Shown in pieces: positions 12,980-20,041 of a stretch of DNA of 37,720 nt (positions are counted from its first letter, which is position 1; the number at the start of each line of letters is the position of its first letter). The notes below the pieces were generated by a model. That model saw only the letters and a list, made by a program, of their open reading frames with translations, made no database searches and was not told where the DNA came from. A program made the position numbers and the translations under genes. This DNA is from a virus. The stretch spans positions 1 to 37,720 of the IMG/VR virus record IMGVR_UViG_3300036768_000302. One strand, 5' to 3'.

Positions 12980-14137
12980 ATGGCGCGGCTCAAGCTCACC
13001 GGGTACAGCGTCGTCGACGCGGCTCTCGACCGGCTCCGCTCGCTCTACGCCGACCCATCGAAACGGATCGTCGTGTCGTTCTCGGGCGGCAAGGACAGCG
13101 GGGTCGTCCTCGAACTCGCCATCATCGCGGCGCGGGAGACGGGGCGGCTCCCCGTCGAGGCTGTTATGCGGGACGAGGAGATCATGTACCCCGGAACCTT
13201 CGAGTACGCCGAGCGGGTCTACCGCCGCAAGGACGAGGTCCGGCTCGACTGGGTCATCGCCAACCAGCCGGTCGTCAACTGTTTCAACCGGGAAGAACCC
13301 TACTGGTGGGTGTTCGATCCGCTCGTCCCGCCGTCCCGCTGGGTGCGGCAGCCTCCGCCCTGGGCCATCTATATCCGGCACAACAGCATCACGAAGATGC
13401 TCGATACCGAGCGGTACCCTCCCCCTCCGGGTGGCGAACTCATCTCGATCGTCGGGCTCCGGGCCGCCGAGTCGCCGTGGCGGCGGATGGGCGTCCACTC
13501 CTCCGGCGGCTTCCTCTCGCGACGTCCGCACCCCATCTCCGGCCTCCGGGTCGCGCGGCCGATATACGACTGGTCCGACGGGGACGTATGGCGGGCGATC
13601 GCCGTCTTCGGCTGGGATTACAACCGGGCGTACGACCCCCTCCGGGTCATGGGGGTCCCGGAGAAGGAGCTACGGATCGCGCCGCCGACCCTCTCGCCGG
13701 CCTCGGCGCGCTTCCTCCCCGTGGCCTCCAAAATCTGGCCAGCCTGGTGGGAGCGGGTCTGCGACCGGCTCCCGGGCATCCGGGCGGTCGGGATGTACGG
13801 GGCGAGGGTCCTCCAGCCGGAGCGGCGGCTCGGGGAGACCTGGCGGGAGACGTTCGAGCGGGAATGCGTCGAGAGGGCTCCGGCATGGATACGGGAGCGG
13901 GCGCTCCGGGCCTTGGAGGTGATGCGGTCGACGCATCGGGCGCACTCCTCCGACGACGATATCCCGGATACGCACCCCTGCCCGCTTTGCGGAGGCGCCC
14001 AAACCTGCTACCGGAAGCTCGCGCTCGCCGTCTACCACGGCGACCCGTTCTCGACGAAACTCAAGATGCTGCCGGAGGTCGAGCCCGAATACTTCCGTCC
14101 CGGGGCCGGCAAGTGGGAGGGGGCGCCGACGTGGTAG
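12980..14137 (+). CDS. PAPS reductase-like PP-loop protein (IbrA-like)
   Basis: This is a 385-residue protein. The PP-loop SGGKDS is at residues 35-40, after the strand RIVVSF, which identifies the adenine-nucleotide alpha hydrolase/PAPS-reductase fold. EAVMRDEEIMYPGTFEY and the later GLRAAESPWRRMG, PIYDWSDGDVWRAI and DYNRAYDPLRVMGVPEKELR are typical of the phage PAPS-reductase-like branch related to IbrA/DUF3440. A C-terminal CPLCGGAQTC (Cys334, 337, 343) looks like a zinc site. The fold activates a substrate by adenylation, as in thiolation or sulfur-transfer enzymes. Next come glycosyltransferase-like, methyltransferase and ParB-like genes, overlapping or closely spaced, which suggests a joint role in nucleic-acid modification. 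The true substrate is unknown. Confidence 0.85.
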   Translation: MARLKLTGYSVVDAALDRLRSLYADPSKRIVVSFSGGKDSGVVLELAIIAARETGRLPVEAVMRDEEIMYPGTFEYAERVYRRKDEVRLDWVIANQPVVNCFNREEPYWWVFDPLVPPSRWVRQPPPWAIYIRHNSITKMLDTERYPPPPGGELISIVGLRAAESPWRRMGVHSSGGFLSRRPHPISGLRVARPIYDWSDGDVWRAIAVFGWDYNRAYDPLRVMGVPEKELRIAPPTLSPASARFLPVASKIWPAWWERVCDRLPGIRAVGMYGARVLQPERRLGETWRETFERECVERAPAWIRERALRALEVMRSTHRAHSSDDDIPDTHPCPLCGGAQTCYRKLALAVYHGDPFSTKLKMLPEVEPEYFRPGAGKWEGAPTW

Positions 14138-14817
14138 GACTCGTCGCGGCGATTACGCACGTCCCGGGGACGCGACAGCAGCTCCTCTTCGAGGTCCGGG
14201 CCGGCCTCGGCGGTATCCCGCACGAGGTCATCAACGACCCGAACCGGGAGGGCGTCTGGCCCACCAGCCGCCGAGCTTGGCTCCGTATCCTCGAAATCGC
14301 CGAGGCGACCGGCGCGTCCCACGGGCTCCTCATCCAGGACGACATGGTCCCGGTCCGGGGCTTCCGGGACGGCGCGCTCGCGGCGATCGAGGCGAACCCT
14401 CGGGAGGTGATCTGTTTTGTCTGCCTCCGTCCCGCCCTCGTCCGGCTCGCTCGGGAGGCGGGCTCGTCCTGGGCGATCGCCGAGGACGCCGCGTCGGGGG
14501 CGGTCGCCATGCCGGTCCCGACGATCCGGGAGTTTCTCGGCTGGGTCGACGCCAACATCCCGGCGGCCTATCCGCACGACGACCGGCGGATCACGGCGTT
14601 CATCGTGGCGACCGGCCGGACCGTCTGGCTGACGATGCCCTCCCTCGTCGAGCACCGGGCGGCGACCGAGTCGCTTCTCGGGCACTCCGGCGGCCGGTAC
14701 CGGACCGTCGTCTGGCCTGCCGACGACGCGCGGGCCGTCGACTGGACGCGCGGGCTCGACCGTCCCGTACGGCGACCGATCCGACTACCGCCGGACGTTC
14801 GGAGGCTCCTCGGGTGA
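14131..14817 (+). CDS. Glycosyltransferase-like protein (GT-A-type motif)
   Basis: It starts at GTG 14131, overlapping the previous gene by seven bases, and is 228 residues long. The N-terminus reads VGLVAAITHVPGTRQQLLFE, followed by WPTSRRAWLRILEIAEATGA and then SHGLLIQDDMVPVRGF: a short strand ending in Asp70-Asp71, like the DxD motif that binds metal and nucleotide sugar in GT-A enzymes. Later, ICFVCLRPALVRL and YPHDDRRITAFIVATGRTVW with PSLVEHRAATESLLG match small phage glycosyltransferase-like proteins related to LPS transferases. The acceptor could be phage DNA, a virion protein or host surface sugar. Its place between a PP-loop enzyme and a DNA methyltransferase favours DNA, by inference. 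Confidence 0.6.
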   Translation: MVGLVAAITHVPGTRQQLLFEVRAGLGGIPHEVINDPNREGVWPTSRRAWLRILEIAEATGASHGLLIQDDMVPVRGFRDGALAAIEANPREVICFVCLRPALVRLAREAGSSWAIAEDAASGAVAMPVPTIREFLGWVDANIPAAYPHDDRRITAFIVATGRTVWLTMPSLVEHRAATESLLGHSGGRYRTVVWPADDARAVDWTRGLDRPVRRPIRLPPDVRRLLG

Positions 14818-15482
14818 GGTGGCGGTACGGGGACGCGGGCGACCGCATCCCGGTGACGGTCGGCGACGTCTGGCGTGTCGGGGAGCACGTCCTGGCGTGC
14901 GGCGACCTCGAACTCGGGGCGGGGCTCGACCTCGCCGACCGATACGGGCCGGCGGACCTCGCCTACGCCGACCCTCCCTGGACGCCGTCTCTCGCGACCG
15001 GCTTCCGAACGAAGGCCGGACTCCCTCGGCAGGTCGACTTCGGGCGGCTCCTCCTCGCCGTCGTCGAGGCGATCGACCGCTCCGGGGCGCCGGTCGCCTA
15101 CATCGAGATGGGGCGCGACTACGTCGACCGGCTCGCCGACATCCTCGCCGAGCGGGGGCGAGAGGTCGACCGCTACGCCATCACGTACTACGGTCGGCAT
15201 CCGGCATGGCTCCTCCGGGCCTCGACGACCCTCGACGATCCGCCGAGGATGCCGGGCGTGCTCGACGACGCCGATACGCCGGCCTGGGCGATCGAGGCGG
15301 AGGGCCGTCCGGCGCTCGTCTTCGACCCGTGCATCGGCCGCGGGCTGACGGCTATCGCGGCGGCGCGGGCCGGCGTGCGGGTCCTCGGGCTCGACCTCAA
15401 CCCGAGGCGGCTCGCCGTCGCGATCGATCGGCTCGCTCGGCTCTCCGGCCTCGCGCCGGAGCTGATCGACCGGCTGCAGTGA
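14814..15482 (+). CDS. DNA amino-methyltransferase, beta-class motif order
   Basis: It starts at GTG 14814, overlapping the previous stop (GTGA), and is 222 residues long. VGDVWRVGEHVLACGDLE (about 16-33) is the lead-in seen in ParB-linked phage methyltransferases. Motif IV is DPPW (53-56). The AdoMet-binding motif FDPCIGRG (170-177) and GLDLNP come at the C-terminus. Motif IV before motif I is the order of beta-class N4-cytosine/N6-adenine methyltransferases. There is little room for a separate target-recognition domain and no restriction nuclease nearby, so it is probably an orphan enzyme that protects phage DNA or works with the ParB-like protein encoded next. Confidence 0.85.
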   Translation: MRWRYGDAGDRIPVTVGDVWRVGEHVLACGDLELGAGLDLADRYGPADLAYADPPWTPSLATGFRTKAGLPRQVDFGRLLLAVVEAIDRSGAPVAYIEMGRDYVDRLADILAERGREVDRYAITYYGRHPAWLLRASTTLDDPPRMPGVLDDADTPAWAIEAEGRPALVFDPCIGRGLTAIAAARAGVRVLGLDLNPRRLAVAIDRLARLSGLAPELIDRLQ

Positions 15483-15536
15483 GGGCTACCCTTGGCGGGG
15501 CGGCTCCCCCCATCATCCCCCAGAAGGAGGTTCTAG

Positions 15537-16343
15537 GTGGCGACCGATAAGGGACGGAAGGCGGTCGAGAAGAAGGCCCGGACGCTCCAGCGGCTCACGG
15601 TCGAGTACGTCCCGACCGACTCGCTCCGGCCGAACGATTACAACCCGAACCGTCAGTCCGAGCACGATTTCGAGCTACTCCTCCGGTCGATGCGTGAGGA
15701 CGGCTTCACCCAGCCGATCATCGTCCAGCCGGACCTCACGATCGTCGACGGCGAGCACCGATGGCGGGCGGCGCGGACCCTCGGCCTCGCCGAGGTCCCG
15801 GTTGTGAAGGTCGACATGACGCCAGAGCAGATGCGGATCGCGACCCTCCGCCACAACCGCGCTCGGGGCTCCGAGGACGTCGAGCTGACCGCCCAGCTCC
15901 TCCGGGACCTCCGGGAGCTAGGGGCTCTCGACTGGGCGGCGGACTCCCTCCTCCTCGACGACGTCGAGCTACAGCGGCTCCTCGACGACATCCCGGCGCC
16001 CGAGGCGCTCGCGGCGCCCGAGTTCTCCGACGCGTGGGTTCCGCTCGGGACGCGGTACGGTCGCGAAGACCAGCAGGGCGAGGTCCAACCCCAGCGGATC
16101 GAGGGCGTCACGCCGGCGGCGGCCGATATCCTCCGGGAGCGTGAGCGGCGGCTCGCCGAAGCCAAGACCGAGGAGGAGCGGCAGATGATCGCTGCCGAGC
16201 GGCGCGACCTCTACCGGGTCGCCCTGACGTTTACCGATACCGAGGCGAAGATCGTCAGGGAGGTCCTCGGCGATCGACCCGCCCAGCGGCTCCTCGACCT
16301 CTGCAAGGCCGAGCTAGCGCGCCGGACGATCCCGGCCGAGTAA
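15537..16343 (+). CDS. ParB/Srx-fold nuclease-like protein (IbrB-like)
   Basis: It starts at GTG 15537 behind AGAAGGAGGTTCTAG and is 268 residues long. Residues 20-110 are a ParB-N domain: VEYVPTDSLRPNDYNPN, LLRSMREDGFTQPIIVQ, the signature DGEHRWRAA (71-79) and VPVVKVDMTPEQ. The remaining part is helical and charged, with LRERERRLAEAKTEEER and a C-terminal FTDTEAKIVREVLGDRPA. Stand-alone phage ParB-like proteins are often fused to a methyltransferase; here the two are adjacent genes in the opposite order. No ParA or parS-like repeat is seen, so plasmid partition is unlikely. It may guide the modification enzymes or act as a nuclease. Confidence 0.85.
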   Translation: MATDKGRKAVEKKARTLQRLTVEYVPTDSLRPNDYNPNRQSEHDFELLLRSMREDGFTQPIIVQPDLTIVDGEHRWRAARTLGLAEVPVVKVDMTPEQMRIATLRHNRARGSEDVELTAQLLRDLRELGALDWAADSLLLDDVELQRLLDDIPAPEALAAPEFSDAWVPLGTRYGREDQQGEVQPQRIEGVTPAAADILRERERRLAEAKTEEERQMIAAERRDLYRVALTFTDTEAKIVREVLGDRPAQRLLDLCKAELARRTIPAE

Positions 16344-16349
16344 GCGGGG

Positions 16350-16378
16350 TTGCAAGCGTCGCGTCCTCCGGCTACGCT
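16350..16378 (+). promoter_or_regulatory. Probable promoter before the gene at 16437
   Basis: TTGCAA (16350-16355), a 17-base spacer and TACGCT (16373-16378). It is weaker than the others, but it is followed by the same leader layout: a stem-loop (16391-16410) and then AAAGGAGG. Confidence 0.55.
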
Positions 16379-16390
16379 CCGGGCCGCCGA

Positions 16391-16410
16391 TCGAGGCGAG
16401 GGCTCCTCGA
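16391..16410 (+). promoter_or_regulatory. 5' leader stem-loop before the gene at 16437
   Basis: TCGAGG (16391-16396) pairs with CCTCGA (16405-16410) around CGAGGGCT, a loop that partly matches the GAGAG core. AAAGGAGG follows eleven bases later. Confidence 0.5.
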
Positions 16411-16436
16411 CGGTACGACTGAAAGGAGGGCCCAGG

Positions 16437-16781
16437 ATGGAGGCGCGCTACCTCTCCTCTCTCGACCTCTGGGGGGCCGATCCCCCAACCGACGACTGGG
16501 AGATCGTCAAAACCCAGGGCTGCCTCGGCGAGACGTGCCATCACGTCTCGCACGATCCGGCGGCGCCGATCGTCCGCTGGGGGCCGCCGGGCGGCCTCGT
16601 CGAGCTAGAGGTCGTGAGCGATCCCGACGGCGACTGGGGCTGGTACTACGCTCCGGACCTCCAGCGCTACTACCGGGTCCGCCAGCCGCGCCACTACTGG
16701 GCACGGATCGAGGAGGTCGACGCGCCGCCGGCGCGGATCGAACGCGCCCTCGGGCGCTGGCTTCGACATGAGGCTGGATGA
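16437..16781 (+). CDS. 114-aa hypothetical protein
   Basis: It starts at the ATG behind AAAGGAGGGCCCAGG. The product is rich in Trp, Tyr and His: WGADPPTDDWEIVKTQGC, CHHVSHDPAAPIVRWGPP, and WGWYYAPDLQRYYRVRQPRH. Two Cys and three nearby His residues (GCLGETCHHVSH) could form a metal site. No family is recognised. It has its own promoter-like element and leader hairpin, so it may be made early. It overlaps the PolX-like gene by 14 bases and is translationally coupled to it. Confidence 0.7.
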   Translation: MEARYLSSLDLWGADPPTDDWEIVKTQGCLGETCHHVSHDPAAPIVRWGPPGGLVELEVVSDPDGDWGWYYAPDLQRYYRVRQPRHYWARIEEVDAPPARIERALGRWLRHEAG

Positions 16782-17322
16782 CGCCGAGCGGCTCGCCGCC
16801 GAGGTCGTCGACCTCCTCGCGCCGGCTACCGAGCGGGTCGAGGTCGCCGGGTCGATCCGGCGCCGGAAGGCGGAGGTCGGCGACATCGAGATCGTCGCGA
16901 TACCGCGGCTCGCTCCCGCGCTCGACCTCTGGGAACCGATCGCAAGCGACGACCTCCTCGAAGCCCGGGTCCGCGACCTCCGGAACATCCGGACGCTCCG
17001 GCTCCGGGACGTCGGCGGTCGGGTCCGGGACGGGCGGCGCTACAAGGCGCTCGACTACGCCGGGGCGCCCCTCGACCTCTTCATCGTCCGGCCGCCGGCT
17101 ACCTGGGGCGTCCTCCTCTTCCTCCGGACCGGGCCGGAGGGCTGGAACCGCCGAGTTGTCACCGAATGCCGGTATCGAGGGCTCCGGTTCCAAGACGGCC
17201 GGATCGTCACGCGCTCCGGCCTCCCGGTCGCGTCCGAAACCGAGGAGGACGTCTTCCGGGCGCTCGGCCTCGCCTGGGTCGACCCTCCGGCGAGGTCGGC
17301 GGACGCCGTACGATGGGAATAG
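16768..17322 (+). CDS. DNA polymerase beta (PolX)-like nucleotidyltransferase
   Basis: This 184-residue protein starts at ATG 16768 inside the previous gene. The nucleotidyltransferase core is plain: VEVAGSIRRRKAEVGDIEIV contains the Gly-Ser turn (28-29) and the D39-x-E41 metal pair, and the third acidic residue is Asp103 in APLDLFIV. The thumb-like C-terminus (LLFLRTGPEGWNRRVVTECR, ETEEDVFRALGLAWVDP) matches the PolX palm-thumb part. The helix-hairpin-helix fingers and the 8-kDa lyase domain are absent, so it is much shorter than bacterial PolX. It may fill gaps during repair or end joining of phage DNA, or transfer nucleotides to another substrate. It sits just before the packaging genes. 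Confidence 0.85.
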   Translation: MRLDDAERLAAEVVDLLAPATERVEVAGSIRRRKAEVGDIEIVAIPRLAPALDLWEPIASDDLLEARVRDLRNIRTLRLRDVGGRVRDGRRYKALDYAGAPLDLFIVRPPATWGVLLFLRTGPEGWNRRVVTECRYRGLRFQDGRIVTRSGLPVASETEEDVFRALGLAWVDPPARSADAVRWE

Positions 17323-17331
17323 GAGGCAGAC

Positions 17332-17730
17332 GTGAAAACTCGACTCTCTACCGATCGCCGCTTCCAGGTCGCGGCGGTCGTCCTCTGGACGCTCGTCGCC
17401 GTCGGGCTCGGTTCGGCGGCCTCGGCCGGCTCGGAGCGGGTCGTCGAGCGGGTCGTCGAGGCGACGCCGCGGGTCGTCGTCGTCACCCCGCCGCCGGTCC
17501 CGGCGCCGACGCCGCAGGTCGTCACTCGGGAGGTCGTCCCGGCCATCTGTGACGAGACGATCGTCGGCCTCTTGGACGGCTACGCCAAGGCACTGAAAGC
17601 CTTCGACGCCCTCCTCGCCGACGACCCGACCGATCCGGCATTCCAGGAGTTCATGGACTCGATCGACGACTCGACTCGGGAGGCGCTCCTCGCCAAGGCC
17701 CGGGAATGTCTCGCCTATCCACGCGGATGA
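17332..17730 (+). CDS. Membrane-anchored or secreted small protein
   Basis: It starts at GTG 17332 behind AGGAGGCAGAC and encodes 132 residues. After a basic start (MKTRLSTDRR) comes one hydrophobic segment (AAVVLWTLVAVGLGSAASAG), then a Val/Pro-rich extended linker (VVVVTPPPVPAPTPQVV) and a helical C-terminal domain (LLDGYAKALKAFDALLAD, DDSTREALLAKAREC). The layout is a membrane anchor or signal peptide, a periplasm-spanning linker and a small helical head with two Cys that could pair outside the cytoplasm. No family is recognised. A role at the cell envelope, for example superinfection exclusion or lysis timing, is conceivable but unproven. Confidence 0.7.
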   Translation: MKTRLSTDRRFQVAAVVLWTLVAVGLGSAASAGSERVVERVVEATPRVVVVTPPPVPAPTPQVVTREVVPAICDETIVGLLDGYAKALKAFDALLADDPTDPAFQEFMDSIDDSTREALLAKARECLAYPRG

Positions 17731-17978
17731 GCGGGCGACGCTCCCTAACGCGACCGACCCTCGGCGGGGCCTACGTCATCCGCCGCGTCGGGGCGGACGG
17801 TCGCGTCCGGGTCGCCGGCCGGCGCTGGCGTCCTCGGGGCGAGGGGGCGACTCCCGGGCGCTACCTCGCCTTCTGGTACGATCCGGCCTCGGAGCTTCTC
17901 AAACTCCACGTCCCTGGCATCGAGCTTGAACCGCAGATCGCTCGCCTCTGGGAGCCCGATGACGCGCTATCACGATGA
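17727..17978 (+). CDS. 83-aa hypothetical protein before terminase
   Basis: I chose ATG 17727, which overlaps the previous stop (ATGA); an in-frame ATG at 17706 is also possible. The N-terminus is basic (MSGRRSLTRPTLGGAYVIRR), followed by strands (RVRVAGRRWRPRG, GRYLAFWYDP) and LLKLHVPGIELEPQIARLWE. This looks like a small beta barrel of SH3-like size. The end overlaps the small terminase start by 20 bases. The function is unknown. Confidence 0.65.
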   Translation: MSGRRSLTRPTLGGAYVIRRVGADGRVRVAGRRWRPRGEGATPGRYLAFWYDPASELLKLHVPGIELEPQIARLWEPDDALSR

Positions 17979-18636
17979 CATCCCCTGGGAGCGGCAGCGG
18001 GGCGAGCCGACCCGCGCCTTCGCCGCCTTCTGTGTCTACCGGGACCTCGGGCCGGGCCGGTCGATCACCGCGGTGGCGCGTATCCTCGGCCGGAACCGGG
18101 TCGGGGTCGGGAAGCTCTCCGCCCGTTATCGATGGGTCGAGCGGGCCGCCGCATTCGACCGGGAGGAGGACCGCCGCAAGCTCGAGGCTCGGTTCGCCGA
18201 GGCGGAGCGGATGGCGACTCGTCATGCCCAGGTGGCCCAGCTTTTCATCCAGATGCTCGGCCTCCCCGCCCAGGCACTCGCCGCGCGGATGCGGGAGGAC
18301 CCGGAGGGCGTCTTGGACGAGCTACGCTGGACGACGAGGACGAACCGTCATGGCGAGACGGAGCGGGTCCAGCGGCCAGTCACCGAGCTACTCCGGCTCA
18401 TCCGGACCCTCGCGTCGGCGGTCGTCCAGATCGCCCAGATGGAGCGGCTGGCTCGGGGGGCGCCGACCGAGCGGGCCGAACTCACCGGGCCGGGCGGGAC
18501 GCCCCTCGTCTCCACGACCGTCACGATCGACGACGATCCCGACCGGCTCGCCGAGGTGATCGATGTCCTCCGCAGTGTTGGTGCGCTCCCTCTCGCCGGC
18601 GGCGAGGAGGCGCCTAGCGGCGGCGCTCTGGCCTAG
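17959..18636 (+). CDS. terS: Terminase small subunit
   Basis: This 225-residue protein is directly upstream of the large subunit gene and overlaps it. The N-terminal region (FAAFCVYRDLGPGRSITAVA, ILGRNRVGVGKLSARYRWVE, RAAAFDREEDRR) is the HTH pattern found in phage small terminases, which recognise the packaging site. It is followed by long helices (MATRHAQVAQLFIQMLGLPA, LLRLIRTLASAVVQIAQMER) suitable for ring oligomerisation, and an acidic C-terminus that would contact the large subunit. I chose ATG 17959 over an upstream in-frame ATG because that one lies deep in the preceding gene. Confidence 0.88.
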   Translation: MTRYHDDIPWERQRGEPTRAFAAFCVYRDLGPGRSITAVARILGRNRVGVGKLSARYRWVERAAAFDREEDRRKLEARFAEAERMATRHAQVAQLFIQMLGLPAQALAARMREDPEGVLDELRWTTRTNRHGETERVQRPVTELLRLIRTLASAVVQIAQMERLARGAPTERAELTGPGGTPLVSTTVTIDDDPDRLAEVIDVLRSVGALPLAGGEEAPSGGALA

Positions 18637-19912
18637 GCTAACGCCCTATATCCCGCACCTCCCGACGCCCAAGCAGCGGGCGTTCCTCCTCCTCTCCGAC
18701 CTTGAAGCCCTCTACGGCGGAGCGGCCGGCGGCGGCAAATCAGAGGCGCTGCTCATGGCGGCCCTCCAGTACGTCGACGTCCCGGGCTACGCCGCCCTCC
18801 TCCTCCGGCGGACCTACTCCGACCTCAAGCTCCCGGGGGCGCTCCTCGACCGCGCCGCCGAGTGGCTCCGGCCGACCTCGGCGCGCTGGATCGCCTCCGA
18901 GATGACGTGGGCGTTCCCGTCCGGGGCGACGCTGACGTTCGGGCACCTCCAGAACGAGACGGACAAGTACCGATATCAAAGCGCCGAGTTCCAGTTCGTC
19001 GGGTTCGACGAGCTGACCCAGTTCACCGAGTCGCAGTACCTCTACCTCTTCAGCCGGCTCCGGCGGCTCGCGGGCTCCGATACCCCGCTCCGGATGCGGG
19101 CGGCCTCGAACCCCGGCGGAGCGGGCCACGAGTGGGTCAAGGCGCGGTTCATCCCGGTTTGGAACGAGGAGGAGCGGCGCTGGATCGTCCCTCGCGATCC
19201 CGAGACGGGCGCGGTCCGGCGGTTCGTCCCGGCGCGCCTAGAGGACAACCCGCACCTCGACCAGGCGAGCTACCTCCTCTCCCTCGCGCGGCTCGATCCG
19301 GTCACCCGGCGCCAGTATCGATACGGCGACTGGTCAGCGAAGCGAACCGGAGGCTACTTCGACCGGGCGCACCTCCCGATCCGGGAGGCGCTCCCGGAGG
19401 GCGTCCCGCCGATCCGGACGGTCCGCTACTGGGACCTCGCGTCGACCGAGGCGGGCGGCGCCGGCGATCCGGACTGGACGGCCGGCGTAAAGATGGCCGC
19501 ATTCCGGGACGGGACCTACGGCATCCTCGACGTCGTCCGGCTCCGGGGCTCGCCGGCTCGCGTTCAGGAGGTCATGGCGGCGACCGCCGCCCTCGACGGT
19601 CGCGCCGTCCCGGTCCTCGTCGAGCAAGAGCCGGGCGCGGCTGGCGCGTTCGTCATCCAGATGATCCGGAAGCTCCTCGTCGGCTATACCGTCCGGGGCG
19701 TCCGGTCGACCGGCGATAAGGTCACCCGGGCCGGTCCGCTCTCGACGCAGGCCGATGCGGGGAGGGTTTGGCTCCTCCGGGGCGAGTGGAACGCCGCGTT
19801 CATCGAGGAAGCCGAGGCGTTCCCCTCCGAGGGCGTCCACGATGACCAGGTCGACGCGGCGAGCGGGGCCTTCGCGGCGGTCGTCTCGGGCGGGCGGACG
19901 GTCGGCTTCTGA
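18563..19912 (+). CDS. terL: Terminase large subunit (packaging ATPase/nuclease)
   Basis: This is a 449-residue protein. The ATPase half has Walker A GGAAGGGKSE (52-61), the coupling region LRRTYSDLKLPG, and Walker B FVGFDELTQF (Asp149-Glu150). The C-terminal RNase-H-like nuclease has Asp291 in RYWDLAST, acidic residues in VEQEPGAAG (354-356), and HDDQVDA with Asp427/428/431. Both halves are intact. It drives genome translocation into the prohead and cuts the concatemer. The start at 18563 overlaps terS by 74 bases; in-frame GTG codons at 18575 and 18581 are alternatives. Packaging mode (cos or pac) is not evident from sequence. Confidence 0.95.
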   Translation: MSSAVLVRSLSPAARRRLAAALWPRLTPYIPHLPTPKQRAFLLLSDLEALYGGAAGGGKSEALLMAALQYVDVPGYAALLLRRTYSDLKLPGALLDRAAEWLRPTSARWIASEMTWAFPSGATLTFGHLQNETDKYRYQSAEFQFVGFDELTQFTESQYLYLFSRLRRLAGSDTPLRMRAASNPGGAGHEWVKARFIPVWNEEERRWIVPRDPETGAVRRFVPARLEDNPHLDQASYLLSLARLDPVTRRQYRYGDWSAKRTGGYFDRAHLPIREALPEGVPPIRTVRYWDLASTEAGGAGDPDWTAGVKMAAFRDGTYGILDVVRLRGSPARVQEVMAATAALDGRAVPVLVEQEPGAAGAFVIQMIRKLLVGYTVRGVRSTGDKVTRAGPLSTQADAGRVWLLRGEWNAAFIEEAEAFPSEGVHDDQVDAASGAFAAVVSGGRTVGF

Positions 19913-19933
19913 AAAATTCTCCGAAAAATCCCG

Positions 19934-19960
19934 TTGACAAGGCGCGATAGGGTATTGACA
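19934..19960 (+). promoter_or_regulatory. Tandem TTGACA sites 21 bp apart
   Basis: TTGACA occurs at 19934-19939 and again at 19955-19960. The same 21-bp spacing, with GAAAAATC/CAAAAATC upstream and TAGGGTA between, is found on the minus strand at 5390-5395 and 5369-5374. Two helical turns suggest paired sites for a dimeric regulator or a duplicated -35. Confidence 0.6.
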
Positions 19961-19983
19961 ACTCCCCTTGGGTGTGCTATATT
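19955..19983 (+). promoter_or_regulatory. Strong early promoter after terL
   Basis: TTGACA (19955-19960), a 17-base spacer and TATATT (19978-19983), preceded by TAGGGTA. It opens a separate operon inside the packaging/head block. Confidence 0.88.
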
Positions 19984-19997
19984 GGGGACCATCAAGA

Positions 19998-20016
19998 GCG
20001 GGGCGAGAGACCCCGC
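19998..20016 (+). promoter_or_regulatory. 5' leader stem-loop of the anti-CRISPR operon
   Basis: GCGGGG (19998-20003) pairs with CCCCGC (20011-20016) around CGAGAGA. The hairpin sits near the transcript 5' end and ten bases before AAAGGAGGTCCC. It is a member of the covarying GAGAG-loop set. Confidence 0.7.
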
Positions 20017-20041
20017 GGGAGACCAGAAAGGAGGTCCCGAA

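Noticed and set aside
15537-16343. Plasmid-type partition system based on the ParB-like protein
   Set aside because: No ParA gene or parS-like repeats were found, and the neighbours are modification enzymes.
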